A stretch of 43,720 nucleotides of DNA from an uncultured Ruminococcus sp. (GCA_937894495.1 CALCRR010000406.1:1-43720); one strand, 5' to 3'; numbered from the stretch's first letter, positions 13,979 through 22,681 are shown. Made by a program: numbers and translations. The notes: generated by a model not told the origin, from the sequence alone.

Positions 13979-15929
13979 GACAGTCGAGGAGATAGTTGCA
14001 AAGGCAAAAAGCGGCGACATGGCAGCGTTCGATCTGCTTTACCGGGAGTACAGCGAGAAGCTGCTCAAATATGTTGTCAAGCTCGGCGTTGACATAAATG
14101 ACGCAGAGGACATAGTTTCCGACAGCTTTATGGAGGTTATCGAGCATATCGGCGACCTGAAAAACAACGCCTTTTTCTCAACATGGCTGCATTCCATCGC
14201 CAAAAATAAGGTCTTCACTATAAAGCAAAAGGAAAAGCGTTATGCAAGGGTCGATTACTCCGCAGGTGACGGCGACGAGCAGAACGACGGGCTTGACCTT
14301 GCTTATGCAGAGGCTGCCGAGTATAACGGAGACACGATAATGCTCCCCGAGGATTACGCTGCCAGCGAGGAGATAAAGCAGATACTCGCAGACACGATAA
14401 ACTCCCTTAATCCCGATCAGCGTGATGCGATATATCTGTTTTACTAAAAAAACCGCTCTGTAAGCGAGATCGCCCGGCAGACAGGAGTAAACGAGAATAC
14501 AGTCAAATCCCGCCTGAGCCTTGCACGAAAATACATGGAGCGCAAGCTCAAGGATCTGCAAAAGAGCGGTGTCATGCTTTGTGCTGTGCCTATTTCGAGC
14601 ATCATCGGGCAGCTTGACAGCGAGGCTAAGATATCTGCGGGCGGTGCGCCTGCTCTGGCTTCGGCTGCCTCAGGAAAGGCAATCGCAGCGGCTGTTACAG
14701 CGATAGTTGTGGGAACAACAAGTGCTATGTTTTATTTTGGAAGAGAAAGAGGTCAGCTTCGCGGAGATGAAAGGCTGCCCGATTCTTTTGTTGTTGAGGG
14801 TATTGATGATTCAAGCATAGTCACTACCTCGTGGACAACTACCACCACAATACCTGAAACCACACAAGAAACATCTGAAAACACAGGCAGAGTAACAACC
14901 ACAGCAAGGACAACAACTACTGCCGCTTCTGCTGTTCCTGCCGGGACTGTGCCCGTGCAGACTACGCAGCCGAAAAATGATGTTTATGTTCCTGATGTCA
15001 ATGACGACAATAACGGCGGAGAAGAGATAATTCAACAAGAGGAACAATGGGAAGATGTTGATTTCGGAAGCTATAACAGTGACGGAGTTTATTATGGGAT
15101 AAAGCCCTACTGCTTTGACGAAGATACTGGTAATATTACAACAATAACGAGTATCAGAAGAGAACCTACTTATGGAACATTAGAAATTAATTATACTACA
15201 TCAAAAAGTGATAATAATAATTATAAATTGATTGCTTTGATTCTAAACACAGAATCAGGAGAATCCTACGATTATACAGAAATCACTCCTGTATCTACTG
15301 AACACAACGGAAACAATCATGTTTCAGTTTATCATCATGATGTTATAAAAAACGATTTGTATTCTTATCAATGGTCGACATCAACGGGATGTGACTATGC
15401 TGATGATAACGGTGCTTATAACAGATCCATATATGACATCAATGCCTATTGTCAGAATTTCTATTTAGGCAGTTCGGGAAAACTTGTCATTTCTAAAAAC
15501 ACCTGTGAAATAGACTACCATAACAGCTTTCACGAGGGTTGTGATACTTCATATACATTCGTATTCTTTTCTGATTACGTTAATAGCTTTAAAGAATATG
15601 GCCATGCCAGCGGTTATCAGAATTATTTTTTGTTCTATGATATGCCTGAAATAAATGAGATTACGGTCGAAAAAGGCTCAAAATATTTTGAGATATATGA
15701 CGGTATCTTATATTTCAAAAAGGACGGATACCGCTGGCTGCTCTGGACTACTGAGAGAAGCCCAAGTCATTTAATCTTTCCGGATAACGTTATCGCATAT
15801 AACGAAAAAGAGCTTGAAAAAATACATTTGTCGGATTATAACGACATAGATTTTGGCAACAATATATGGTTGAAAAATGACGATTTGTTTCTTGATTTTT
15901 TAGATGTTACTATTCCCGAAGATTGGTAA
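13968..15929 (+). pseudogene. Membrane-tethered ECF-like sigma factor with sensor domain, split by an in-frame TAA
   Basis: Reading through one stop gives a 653-codon protein. Residues 14-90 are sigma-70 region 2 (FDLLYREYSEKLLKYVVKL ... AEDIVSDSFMEVIEHI). Region 4 runs about 138-190 (SLNPDQRDAIYLFY, stop, KNRSVSEIARQTGVNENTVK). A hydrophobic membrane segment follows at about 240-260 (KAIAAAVTAIVVGTTSAMFY), then a Thr-rich stalk, then roughly 320 residues of Asp/Asn/Tyr-rich outside domain. Codon 160 (14445-14447) is TAA, exactly one codon where other sigma factors have one residue, and the same frame continues to 15929. A nonsense mutation is the simplest explanation; sequencing error or readthrough are alternatives. 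AGGTGAG precedes the ATG at 13968. Confidence 0.8.
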
Positions 15930-15935
15930 AAATAC

Positions 15936-15968
15936 AAGGCTGTGCAGCCCGAAAAACTGCACAGCCTT
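15936..15968. terminator. Bidirectional terminator between convergent genes
   Basis: AAGGCTGTGCAG (15936-15947) and CTGCACAGCCTT (15957-15968) form a perfect 12-bp stem with a 9-base loop. T-rich sequence follows on both strands. It separates the sigma/sensor gene from the convergent transglutaminase gene. Confidence 0.88.
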
Positions 15969-15987
15969 TCATTATGTTATCTTTTGT

Positions 15988-17763
15988 TCACTTAACGATC
16001 TGGAAATCGATCTTGAGATTTCCGACGTATGCCCCCTTGCCTGCGAAGTGCGCCGTTGCCGTTCCGACATTTGTGTTGTTTGTATAGGAAACGGTGTAGT
16101 CCTTGCCCTCGGTGAGCGCCTTGCCCTTGTATTTCAGCGTCAGCTTCGGGGTAATGGCTTTGCCTGTGTATTTATAGCTTTTTGAGCCTGCAACCTTGCA
16201 GTCAGTAGGTTTCAGTATGATCTTATCGGTAATATTGAAAGGATACTTGAGCGAACCGCTGTAGGCGTTGATAAATTTAACGTGAACATAAGCCTTGCCG
16301 ACCTTCACATTATCGGTGTACTTGGTGATCGTATAATCCTTGCCCTCGGTCAGAGGAGTTCCCTTGTAGGTCAGGCTGAGCTTCGGCTTTATCGCTTTGC
16401 CTGTGTAGGAATAGTATTTGTCCAGCCCGGATTTTGTGTCACCGACATTTATTTTTGTCACATTAAGTATCTTGAAATAGCCGTATGTTATGCCGACATA
16501 ATTGCCTTTTCCATTAACCATTACGGAAGGGTTTCCGACACTGACATTGTTCTGATACGTGAGCGTGTAGTCCGTGCCGTTTTTCAACGTTTTACCGCCG
16601 ACCTTGACCGTTACCGAGGGCTTCTTCGCAGTGCCGTCATAATAATACTCCTTCCGGGAGAGTGTAACAACGGCATCTTTTATATTTATAGAATTTATGC
16701 AGAATTCCTTAGTGATCGTGCCTTCATAAGAGCCTTTGCCGGTAATGGTCGCCTTAGCCCTGCCTGCGTTTACGTTGTTTGAATAGCTGACCGTGTAATC
16801 GGTTCCTTTAACAAGCGTCTTGGTCCCGTACTTAACGGTGACAGACGGCTTTTTTGCAGTGCCGTCATAGGTATATGCAGGGATATAGTCTACTGTAGCT
16901 TTACAGATATTGCTTTTCAATTCGCTGCTTGAAACCTTGTAATCCTTATAGTTTGCGGGATTCTCCATGCTCTTGTCCTCATACCTGTTGCCCGGCATCT
17001 GAGAAAGGCTCGTTTTCAGGTAAGCTCTGTAATTTGCGGGATTTCTTCCGCAGTCATAAGCCGCGTCGATGTAATACCACGAATTCCCGAGCTTGATCTT
17101 GTTCCATGCGTGACCTACTCCCTCCGAATAGCCGTCAACTATACGGCAGTCGATGCCTGCCTTTTTCATCAGCGCATAAAGCTCAAGCGCCATACCCTGA
17201 CAAACTGCCTTTTTCTCAACGAACGCTCCGTAGGCATAATAGCAGCTTCCGCCGTTGTTGTAGTATTTGGTGTTCTTGCAGACGTAATTGTATATAGCGT
17301 CCGCCTTCTGCCGCTGTGTTTTGCCGTTCAATTTCAGGCTGCCGATTATGCGGTTCATTTCCTTTTCAACGGCTGCATACTGAGACTGGGTCATCGCGTA
17401 GGTCATCGTTATTGTGAAGTTCTTGTTGTCCGTAGACCTTACTACCCAGTGCTTTTTCCCGGTGGCGTGAACATACGCAAAATCACCGCCCATAGGCTCA
17501 GATGTGTTGACAAAAGCCGCATGGATAAGCTCGTCCATACGATCAAAAGTAAAAAAGTTGCTGTTTATAGTAATCTTAAATGTCTCGGTGTGGTTCTTGA
17601 GCTGTGTTTTCACGAAATCGACTATTTCCTTTTCGGACTTGACAGTCTTGCTTGGTACCGAGCTTGCCGCATCAGCCGTGATGTTAAAGCCTGCGAACAG
17701 CTCCGCACTGCCCTGCTCCGTCGGCAGTACAGCAGAGCCTGCCGCCATTGTGAGAGCGAGCAT
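15988..17763 (-). CDS. Secreted transglutaminase-like protein with MBG-type repeats
   Basis: About 591 aa from the ATG at 17763. It has a hydrophobic signal-like start (MLALTMAAGSAVLPTEQGSA) and a transglutaminase/protease-like core with the triad C188 (AVCQGMA), H218 (GHAWN) and D233 (YYIDAAYD). Four tandem beta repeats follow (YDGTAKKPSVTVK ... LVKGTDYTVSYSNN ... GKGSYEG pattern), resembling MBG/Ig-like surface repeats. It probably acts at the cell surface on peptide bonds or cross-links. The start is doubtful: the basic part of a normal signal peptide (KRHLNY) lies just upstream, after a GTT rather than an ATG, and no ribosome binding site fits, so the 5' end may have been lost or the gene may begin at 17865. 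Confidence 0.8.
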   Translation of the reverse strand: MLALTMAAGSAVLPTEQGSAELFAGFNITADAASSVPSKTVKSEKEIVDFVKTQLKNHTETFKITINSNFFTFDRMDELIHAAFVNTSEPMGGDFAYVHATGKKHWVVRSTDNKNFTITMTYAMTQSQYAAVEKEMNRIIGSLKLNGKTQRQKADAIYNYVCKNTKYYNNGGSCYYAYGAFVEKKAVCQGMALELYALMKKAGIDCRIVDGYSEGVGHAWNKIKLGNSWYYIDAAYDCGRNPANYRAYLKTSLSQMPGNRYEDKSMENPANYKDYKVSSSELKSNICKATVDYIPAYTYDGTAKKPSVTVKYGTKTLVKGTDYTVSYSNNVNAGRAKATITGKGSYEGTITKEFCINSINIKDAVVTLSRKEYYYDGTAKKPSVTVKVGGKTLKNGTDYTLTYQNNVSVGNPSVMVNGKGNYVGITYGYFKILNVTKINVGDTKSGLDKYYSYTGKAIKPKLSLTYKGTPLTEGKDYTITKYTDNVKVGKAYVHVKFINAYSGSLKYPFNITDKIILKPTDCKVAGSKSYKYTGKAITPKLTLKYKGKALTEGKDYTVSYTNNTNVGTATAHFAGKGAYVGNLKIDFQIVK

Positions 17764-17845
17764 ACCGTAGTTAAGATGACGTTTAACAGCGTGTTCGCCG
17801 ACTTTAGATTCGAGATAAACTGAAATAATAGCAGGAGACAACAAA

Positions 17846-17950
17846 ATGACGTTTGCAGAATTCATCAGACTGCTTCTTGAAGAAATGAAAGCAGAAGGAC
17901 GGTGGCTAAGGCTGCCGGAAGAAAACACAGAAGACTCAAAGGAGAGTTGA
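17846..17950 (+). CDS. Small protein preceding sigma factor, copy 2 (34 aa)
   Basis: Starts MTFAEFIRLLLEEMKAEG and ends in an acidic tail (EENTEDSKES). CAGGAGAC lies 7 bases before the ATG, and the stop is 3 bases before the second sigma factor's ATG. It is the counterpart of the 38-aa protein at 13862, with the shared pattern MT-x-x-E-x-IR-x-x-LE-x-M-x-x-x-G. Its promoter must lie inside the 5' end of the divergent transglutaminase gene. Confidence 0.62.
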   Translation: MTFAEFIRLLLEEMKAEGRWLRLPEENTEDSKES

Positions 17951-17953
17951 ATT

Positions 17954-18320
17954 ATGAATGACTTAAATTCCGTCGTCGAAAACATAAAGCACGGTGATAC
18001 CAACGGATGGTCGGTCGTGTATCAGACCTACTATAACAAACTGTACCGCCATGCGCTTTCGCTTACAGACAATGATCCTCAAAATGCTCAGGACGCAGTT
18101 CAGGGCGCATTTGCAAGGGCAATGAGCGATAACCGCATACAGACGCTCAAGGACAATGACAAGCTGTTCCAGTGGCTGTCAACATTCGTCCTCAACGAAG
18201 TAAGACCAATGTGGCGCAAGCAGGAAAAGTTTATGGCTTTTTCGACTGCTGAGGACTATGAGAATACTATTGACGGTATAGCCGATGACGATATATGCAT
18301 TCCCGAGGACTATGCTATAC
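17954..18320 (+). pseudogene. ECF-like sigma factor, 3'-truncated
   Basis: About 120 genuine residues: sigma region 2 (VVYQTYYNKLYRHALSL ... QNAQDAVQGAFARAMSD ... LFQWLSTFVLNEVRPMWRKQ) and the linker up to ICIPEDYAI, which parallels IMLPEDYAAS in the first sigma factor. Region 4 and any membrane or sensor part are missing. Beyond about 18318 the open frame to 18589 is only the antisense of the TnsB-like remnant. AAAGGAG precedes the ATG. The protein could not bind a -35 element in the normal way. Confidence 0.75.
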
Positions 18321-18615
18321 CTTTATCAACGGCAATTGCTCTGATAGCTTTAGAACGCTCACTCGCATCTGAAATCACCGACAGAATCGGCGCTATCATT
18401 CCAAACCTCCGATTAACAACGCCCATGTTTTCGTCCGATAGTTCGGGAATAACCATGCCTGTCAAATCCAACAGTTCCTGTTCCGTCATTTCGGAGAAGC
18501 CATGTAAATCGTTATTCCAAACAGGCGTTGTTCTCTTAATACAATCAATTACGAAGAAATTATCATCGTCAGAGTCCAGCACCCTATAAATCCTGTCATC
18601 ATTTCTCAGTAGCAT
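18310..18615 (-). pseudogene. TnsB-like transposase, N-terminal fragment
   Basis: About 100 residues. It starts MLLRNDDRIYRVLDSDDDNF, like the N-terminus of Tn7-type DDE transposases, and ends in a helix-turn-helix-like segment (RRFGMIAPILSVISDASERS then KAIRAIAVDKGI) where such proteins continue into DNA-binding and catalytic domains. Sequence homologous to transposase stops at the junction with the sigma gene near 18318. The start overlaps the TnsA-like stop by 17 bases, the usual tnsA-tnsB arrangement. The catalytic domain is absent, so it is inactive. Confidence 0.6.
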
Positions 18616-18949
18616 CGATCACTATCCCCCAATCAGTAACACCTCGCTTCAACCAATACTCTCTTGACATATCAAGCAGCTTTATTGTCATAGGTTTTTC
18701 TATCTTGCTCCTATAAACACATTCCCGAACCATTACATCACCATTTGTTTTGGTACAGAAAAAATCTGAGGTGTATTCGCCCTCTGTAAGACCTTCCAGC
18801 AGAACATTGCATCTGATCTCGGTGATTTCATCATTATCCTGAAGCATATCAGCATACCTCGTTTGCAGTGGACTATATGTTCTGCATATTTCCTTACACT
18901 TTGAAATATGGTGCTTATGACATCTGCCCTTATAATTCTTTTTCAGCAT
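18599..18949 (-). CDS. TnsA-like endonuclease of a Tn7-like transposon
   Basis: 116 aa. The segment SPLQTRYADMLQDNDEITEI ... GEYTSDFFCTKTNGDVMVRE follows the TnsA N-terminal nuclease pattern (an E-rich helix, a beta strand, '(P/S)DF', then 'V-x-E-V/C' with a later Lys). TnsA makes the 5' cuts during cut-and-paste Tn7 transposition. Here the typical EVK is ECVYRSK, so nuclease competence is uncertain. The ATG at 18949 is chosen for its GGAGGT at 7-base spacing. It is followed by a truncated tnsB, so the element cannot transpose on its own. Confidence 0.65.
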   Translation of the reverse strand: MLKKNYKGRCHKHHISKCKEICRTYSPLQTRYADMLQDNDEITEIRCNVLLEGLTEGEYTSDFFCTKTNGDVMVRECVYRSKIEKPMTIKLLDMSREYWLKRGVTDWGIVIDATEK

Positions 18950-18964
18950 TTTTATAACCTCCAA

Positions 18965-19260
18965 TTTCCATTTTTTAGGTGTTTTCCCAAAAACGAATTT
19001 TTTAGTTCATTTTTGGGAACGTTTTTGGGGATTTCACTAATATTTACCAATTGCTCGCAAGCCCTGATTTTACAGGGTTTTTATAGATTCTTATCCGAAT
19101 ATAATTTCCATAATTTAGGAGTTTTCCCAAAAACACTTTGATTTTTCCCAAAAACATTTATTTTTAGGGATTTTATTATTTTATCAGCATAGCAAACACC
19201 TCTCAAACCGCGTTATTACGTTGTTTTTACGATTTCGTATTTTCCCCCAAAATGATAATT
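18965..19260. repeat. Repeated end sequences of the Tn7-like remnant
   Basis: TTTCCA-x6-AGG-x-GTTTTCCCAAAAAC occurs at 18965-18994 and 19105-19134 (about 27 of 30 bases shared). TTTTCCCAAAAACA recurs at 19143-19156, and inverted or degenerate versions (TTTTTGGGAAC, CGTTTTTGGGG, TTTTCCCCCAAAAT) lie at about 19010-19030 and 19240-19254. Repeated transposase-binding sites just outside tnsA are the hallmark of a Tn7-like end. A GCCCTG-x6-CAGGGTTTTT hairpin sits at 19061-19083. No gene is present. Confidence 0.6.
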
Positions 19261-19273
19261 CCAAAAACCACTA

Positions 19274-19782
19274 TGTCCAAGGACACCTCTCCTTATCCAC
19301 TTTCGGGGCAAGTTCTCCATTCACTTTTATCCCGACAAATGGAGATAAAAAGGATCCTCAAACGTACCTGTTTTATCAAAATATTAGCTTCATCAGTTTT
19401 CGTTTATTCATCCTTTCCCCTCTCCATTCCCCACCAAACGGAAGGCTCCAATGGACTGCTCAAAGGAATCCTAAACGAACCCCATCCGCCATTCTTTCCG
19501 TCCTTATCCTAAAAAATTTCTCTGTATTTAAGGCATATTCTACATTTCTAAGTTCAAATTAAGTAAAAATAAAAAGAAAGAAGCAAACGAAAACCAAACG
19601 TCCTCCGCAATCAAGAGCCGAATCATAAAAACGAAGAAATAAAAGAAAACAAAAAGACCCCGACTATGATTATTTTAACCATAGTTAGGGTCTATTCTGT
19701 ATGTGTTCAGTTTAGTTTCTATCACTTGAAAGTGGATAGAAAGTTTGGATCAAAAGTGGATAAGGAGTGGTGTCTGTGAACA
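19274..19782 (+). mobile_element. 509-bp MITE-like element, copy 3
   Basis: Identical by eye to copy 2 (7511-8019) from the TGTCCAAGG start to the GTGAACA end and in the same orientation. It lies between the Tn7-like end and the 3' end of guaA, 8 bp past the guaA stop. Flanking bases (CTA before, CAT after) show no target duplication. No protein is encoded. Confidence 0.82.
19640..19693 (-). terminator. Intrinsic terminator inside MITE copy 3, serving guaA
   Basis: Arms 19680-19693 and 19655-19668 pair over 14 bp (AGACCCTAACTATG with CATAGTCGGGGTCT, two G-U pairs), and the minus strand continues TTTTTGTTTTCTTTT. It is about 100 bp beyond the guaA stop with no other obvious terminator between. 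The same structure is at 7379-7417 and 7892-7930. Confidence 0.85.
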
Positions 19783-19790
19783 CATGTTTA

Positions 19791-21335
19791 TTATTCCCAC
19801 TCAATAGTAGCCGGCGGCTTAGTAGTAACATCATACACAACCCTGTTGATATTCTTCACCTCATTAACTATCCTCCTTGAGCATACCTCAAGTACCTCGT
19901 AAGGGATACGTGAAAATTCGGCGGTCATGAAATCTGTGGTCTCTACTGCGCGCAGTGCAAGGGTGTAATCGTAGGTGCGGAAATCGCCCATAACTCCCAC
20001 CGAGCGGTTGTTGGTGAGTACCGCAAAGTATTGGTTTATGTCCCTGTCCATGCCTGCCTTGGCTATCTCCTCACGGAATATCCAGTCTGCGTCTTGCAGT
20101 ATCTCCAGCTTTTCGTCGGTTATCTCGCCGATTATCCTTATGGCAAGACCCGGACCCGGGAAAGGCTGACGCCATACCAGCGTGTCGCTTAGTCCAAGCT
20201 CCTGTCCCAGCTTTCTCGTCTCGTCCTTGAAAAGCATTCTCAGCGGCTCGATTATCTCTTTGAAATCCACATAATCAGGCAGACCGCCTACGTTGTGGTG
20301 AGATTTTATCACCGCCGCATCTCCTGCGCCCGACTCTATAACATCGGGGTAGATAGTGCCCTGCGCCAGAAAATCCACCTTGCCGATCTTCTTTGCCTCA
20401 GCCTCAAATACTCTTATAAATTCCTCGCCAATGGTCTTGCGCTTGGTCTCAGGGTCCGATACTCCCCTCAGCTTGTCCATGAACCTGTCTTTGGCATTTA
20501 CCCTTACAAAGTTGATGTCCCAGTCCTTGAAGGCTGCCTCTACCTCGTCGCCCTCATTCTTTCTCATAAAGCCGTGGTCAACAAAAATGCAGGTGAGCTG
20601 GTTTCCCACCGCCTTTGAGAGCAGCGCCGCCAGCACCGAGCTGTCAACTCCACCCGACAGAGCCAGCAGCACCTTGCCGCCGCCGACCTTCTCCCTGATA
20701 TCTTTTATAGCCTTCTCGGCATAGTTCTCCATAGTCCAGTCGCCTGTGCAGCGGCAGACGTTTTTCAGAAAGCTGTCAAGCATACCAAGTCCGTGCTCGG
20801 TGTGGTTCACCTCGGGGTGGAACTGTGTCGCATAGAGCCGCTTTTCTTTGTTGTACATCGCCGCAGCAGGGCAGTTGTCGGTGTGGGCTGCTATCTTGAA
20901 GCCCTCGGGCACCTGTGATATGTAATCGGTGTGGCTCATCCATGATACCGCACTTTCGGGCAGGTCCTTTACTGCCCCGAACAGTACACAGTCCTTGTCA
21001 TAGTGAGTCACAGTCTTGCCGTATTCCGATACCTTGCAGGTCTCCACCTTGCCGCCCAGAGTGTGCGCCATAAGCTGCGAACCGTAGCATATTCCCAGCA
21101 CAGGTATGCCCAGCTCGAATATCTCCCTGTCAACGCTTGGCGCATCATCACCGTAAACGCTCTGAGGACCTCCCGTGAAAATTATACCCTTGGGAGCAAG
21201 CTCCTTTATCTCGTTGATCGTGACCTTGTTATAAGGCTTTACCTCACAGAACACATTGCATTCACGCACGCGCCTTGCAATAAGCTGGTTGTATTGTCCG
21301 CCAAAATCAAGAATAAGTATATATTCATTGGTCAT
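19791..21335 (-). CDS. guaA: GMP synthase (glutamine-hydrolysing)
   Basis: 514 aa, the usual length. It converts XMP to GMP using glutamine and ATP in purine synthesis. The N-terminal class I glutamine amidotransferase domain has GICYGSQ with the nucleophilic Cys and FHPEVNHTE with the His-Glu pair. The ATP pyrophosphatase domain has the P-loop SGGVDSS near residue 230, and the C-terminal dimerization domain ends KPPATIEWE as in other GuaA proteins. AAGAGG precedes the ATG. It starts 17 bp after the cohesin-like gene and probably shares its transcript. No purine riboswitch is seen upstream. Confidence 0.98.
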   Translation of the reverse strand: MTNEYILILDFGGQYNQLIARRVRECNVFCEVKPYNKVTINEIKELAPKGIIFTGGPQSVYGDDAPSVDREIFELGIPVLGICYGSQLMAHTLGGKVETCKVSEYGKTVTHYDKDCVLFGAVKDLPESAVSWMSHTDYISQVPEGFKIAAHTDNCPAAAMYNKEKRLYATQFHPEVNHTEHGLGMLDSFLKNVCRCTGDWTMENYAEKAIKDIREKVGGGKVLLALSGGVDSSVLAALLSKAVGNQLTCIFVDHGFMRKNEGDEVEAAFKDWDINFVRVNAKDRFMDKLRGVSDPETKRKTIGEEFIRVFEAEAKKIGKVDFLAQGTIYPDVIESGAGDAAVIKSHHNVGGLPDYVDFKEIIEPLRMLFKDETRKLGQELGLSDTLVWRQPFPGPGLAIRIIGEITDEKLEILQDADWIFREEIAKAGMDRDINQYFAVLTNNRSVGVMGDFRTYDYTLALRAVETTDFMTAEFSRIPYEVLEVCSRRIVNEVKNINRVVYDVTTKPPATIEWE

Positions 21336-21352
21336 ATATCATACCTCTTTCA

Positions 21353-22681
21353 TTACTCTTTTTCGCTGCCGTCATCTTCGGGAGCCCCCAGCATTTCTGG
21401 GGGACCGTAAACGGTCTGCTGCAGCTCGTTCTCGGGGGAATACTCAGCTGCGTTCTCGGCTGCACGTCTGGCGTTCTTGGCTTCGATAGCTTTTCTCAGG
21501 TCAGCCAGCATCTCGCTGTTATCCTCCTCAGCGGATTTTGGGGGAGCTGCCTTTTTAGGCTTTTTCTTTTTGGGCTTTTTGATAATTAGCAGATACTCGA
21601 TAATTATCACCAGCACCGCCAGAGTAGCCAGTATGCCTATGAAAAGATACCTCAGCTTCTTTTTGCTGCTGTCATCTTCGGGCTTTTCCTCGGTGATCAC
21701 AGCCGATGCCTCCTCAGCGGTGGGAGTTTCCTCAAACTGCACCACATCAACATTGAAGGTCTGCATGGTGGTATCCTCGTAAACTATCTCCATTTTGGTG
21801 CTGCCCACATCAAGGGTAAGCACAGCGCCGTTCTGGTAGAGCATTATATCCGTGTTGTCGATAACGCAAGCCTTAACGTTCTCGATACCCAGCTCCGAAA
21901 GCTCTGTAGGCACATCACGGAAAGGCACCGTCAGCGACCTTTCCACCTTGGCAGTGGTCTCGGCAGGGTCCTCCTCAATGGCATTGGGATTTCTAACAAT
22001 GCCGTTCTCGCTGGCGAAGGATATCTGGTTGAGCTTTTCATCATCGAATGAAGTCACCGCAAGATAAAGCACCGTTGATACCATATCGGGGTCCTTCACC
22101 TTAAAGGTCAGGGTGCAGTATGTGCCGTCAAAATCAGAGCCGTTTTTGTTGACGTAGTTAAAAACGTATTTTCCGTCAAAGCAGTTCTCAACAGCCATGC
22201 CGCCTGCAAGCTCGTTTTTCTGCGAGCTTACAAATTCCAGCAGCTCCTTGTCGAAGGATACCGATAGTGAGGCGTTGGCTATCTTGTAGTCCGACTCCAT
22301 ATTAAGGTTTACCTTTACCTCGCCGTCCTGCATCTGCCCCGGCACAAGATAAATGCTTGAGGGCTTAGATGTAGGCGTGTCTGCCACGTATGTAGTTATG
22401 GTCGTTGAAGCCCCGGGGGCAGTGACCTCGTTGCCTGCCGACTTTGTGGGGTCATATCCTGCAGGGGGAGCGGTGGTAACAGCCCCCGTGTCTGCGTCTG
22501 TATCGCCCGATGTGTCATCGGCAGTGTTATATGTGTTATCATATGTATTGTCATAACCGTAGGTATCACCGTAGCCGTTGTAGGCTCCGTAATCCTCCGT
22601 ATAATCCGCACTTGCCGCAGGTACAGCAGCAAGCACCGTCAGCACCGCAGCCAGCAGTGCGGCAGTTTTTCTGATAATCAT
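21353..22681 (-). CDS. Membrane-anchored cohesin-like surface protein
   Basis: 442 aa. It has a signal peptide (MIIRKTAALLAAVLTVLAAV ... ASA), a Tyr/Asp/Thr-rich stalk (residues 25-100), then a cohesin-like beta sandwich at about 105-215 (IYLVPGQMQDGEVKVNLN ... LSVSFDKELLEFVS ... YCTLTFKVK). A second extracellular region follows, then a membrane helix near 345-366 (YLFIGILATLAVLVIIIEYL) and a basic, Lys/Pro-rich cytoplasmic tail. Cohesins bind dockerins in cellulosomes; here a single membrane-anchored copy beside guaA suggests a structural or sensing role, which is unproven. GGAGA precedes the ATG. Confidence 0.75.
   Translation of the reverse strand: MIIRKTAALLAAVLTVLAAVPAASADYTEDYGAYNGYGDTYGYDNTYDNTYNTADDTSGDTDADTGAVTTAPPAGYDPTKSAGNEVTAPGASTTITTYVADTPTSKPSSIYLVPGQMQDGEVKVNLNMESDYKIANASLSVSFDKELLEFVSSQKNELAGGMAVENCFDGKYVFNYVNKNGSDFDGTYCTLTFKVKDPDMVSTVLYLAVTSFDDEKLNQISFASENGIVRNPNAIEEDPAETTAKVERSLTVPFRDVPTELSELGIENVKACVIDNTDIMLYQNGAVLTLDVGSTKMEIVYEDTTMQTFNVDVVQFEETPTAEEASAVITEEKPEDDSSKKKLRYLFIGILATLAVLVIIIEYLLIIKKPKKKKPKKAAPPKSAEEDNSEMLADLRKAIEAKNARRAAENAAEYSPENELQQTVYGPPEMLGAPEDDGSEKE

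Noticed and set aside
14445..14460. Programmed frameshift at the A7 run after the TAA in the sigma gene
   Set aside because: The downstream part continues in the same frame, so a frameshift would not join the halves; a single stop codon is the issue.
18320..18589. C-terminal part of the second sigma frame as a new protein domain
   Set aside because: It is the antisense of the TnsB-like remnant, with Ser/Leu-rich composition and no sigma region 4.
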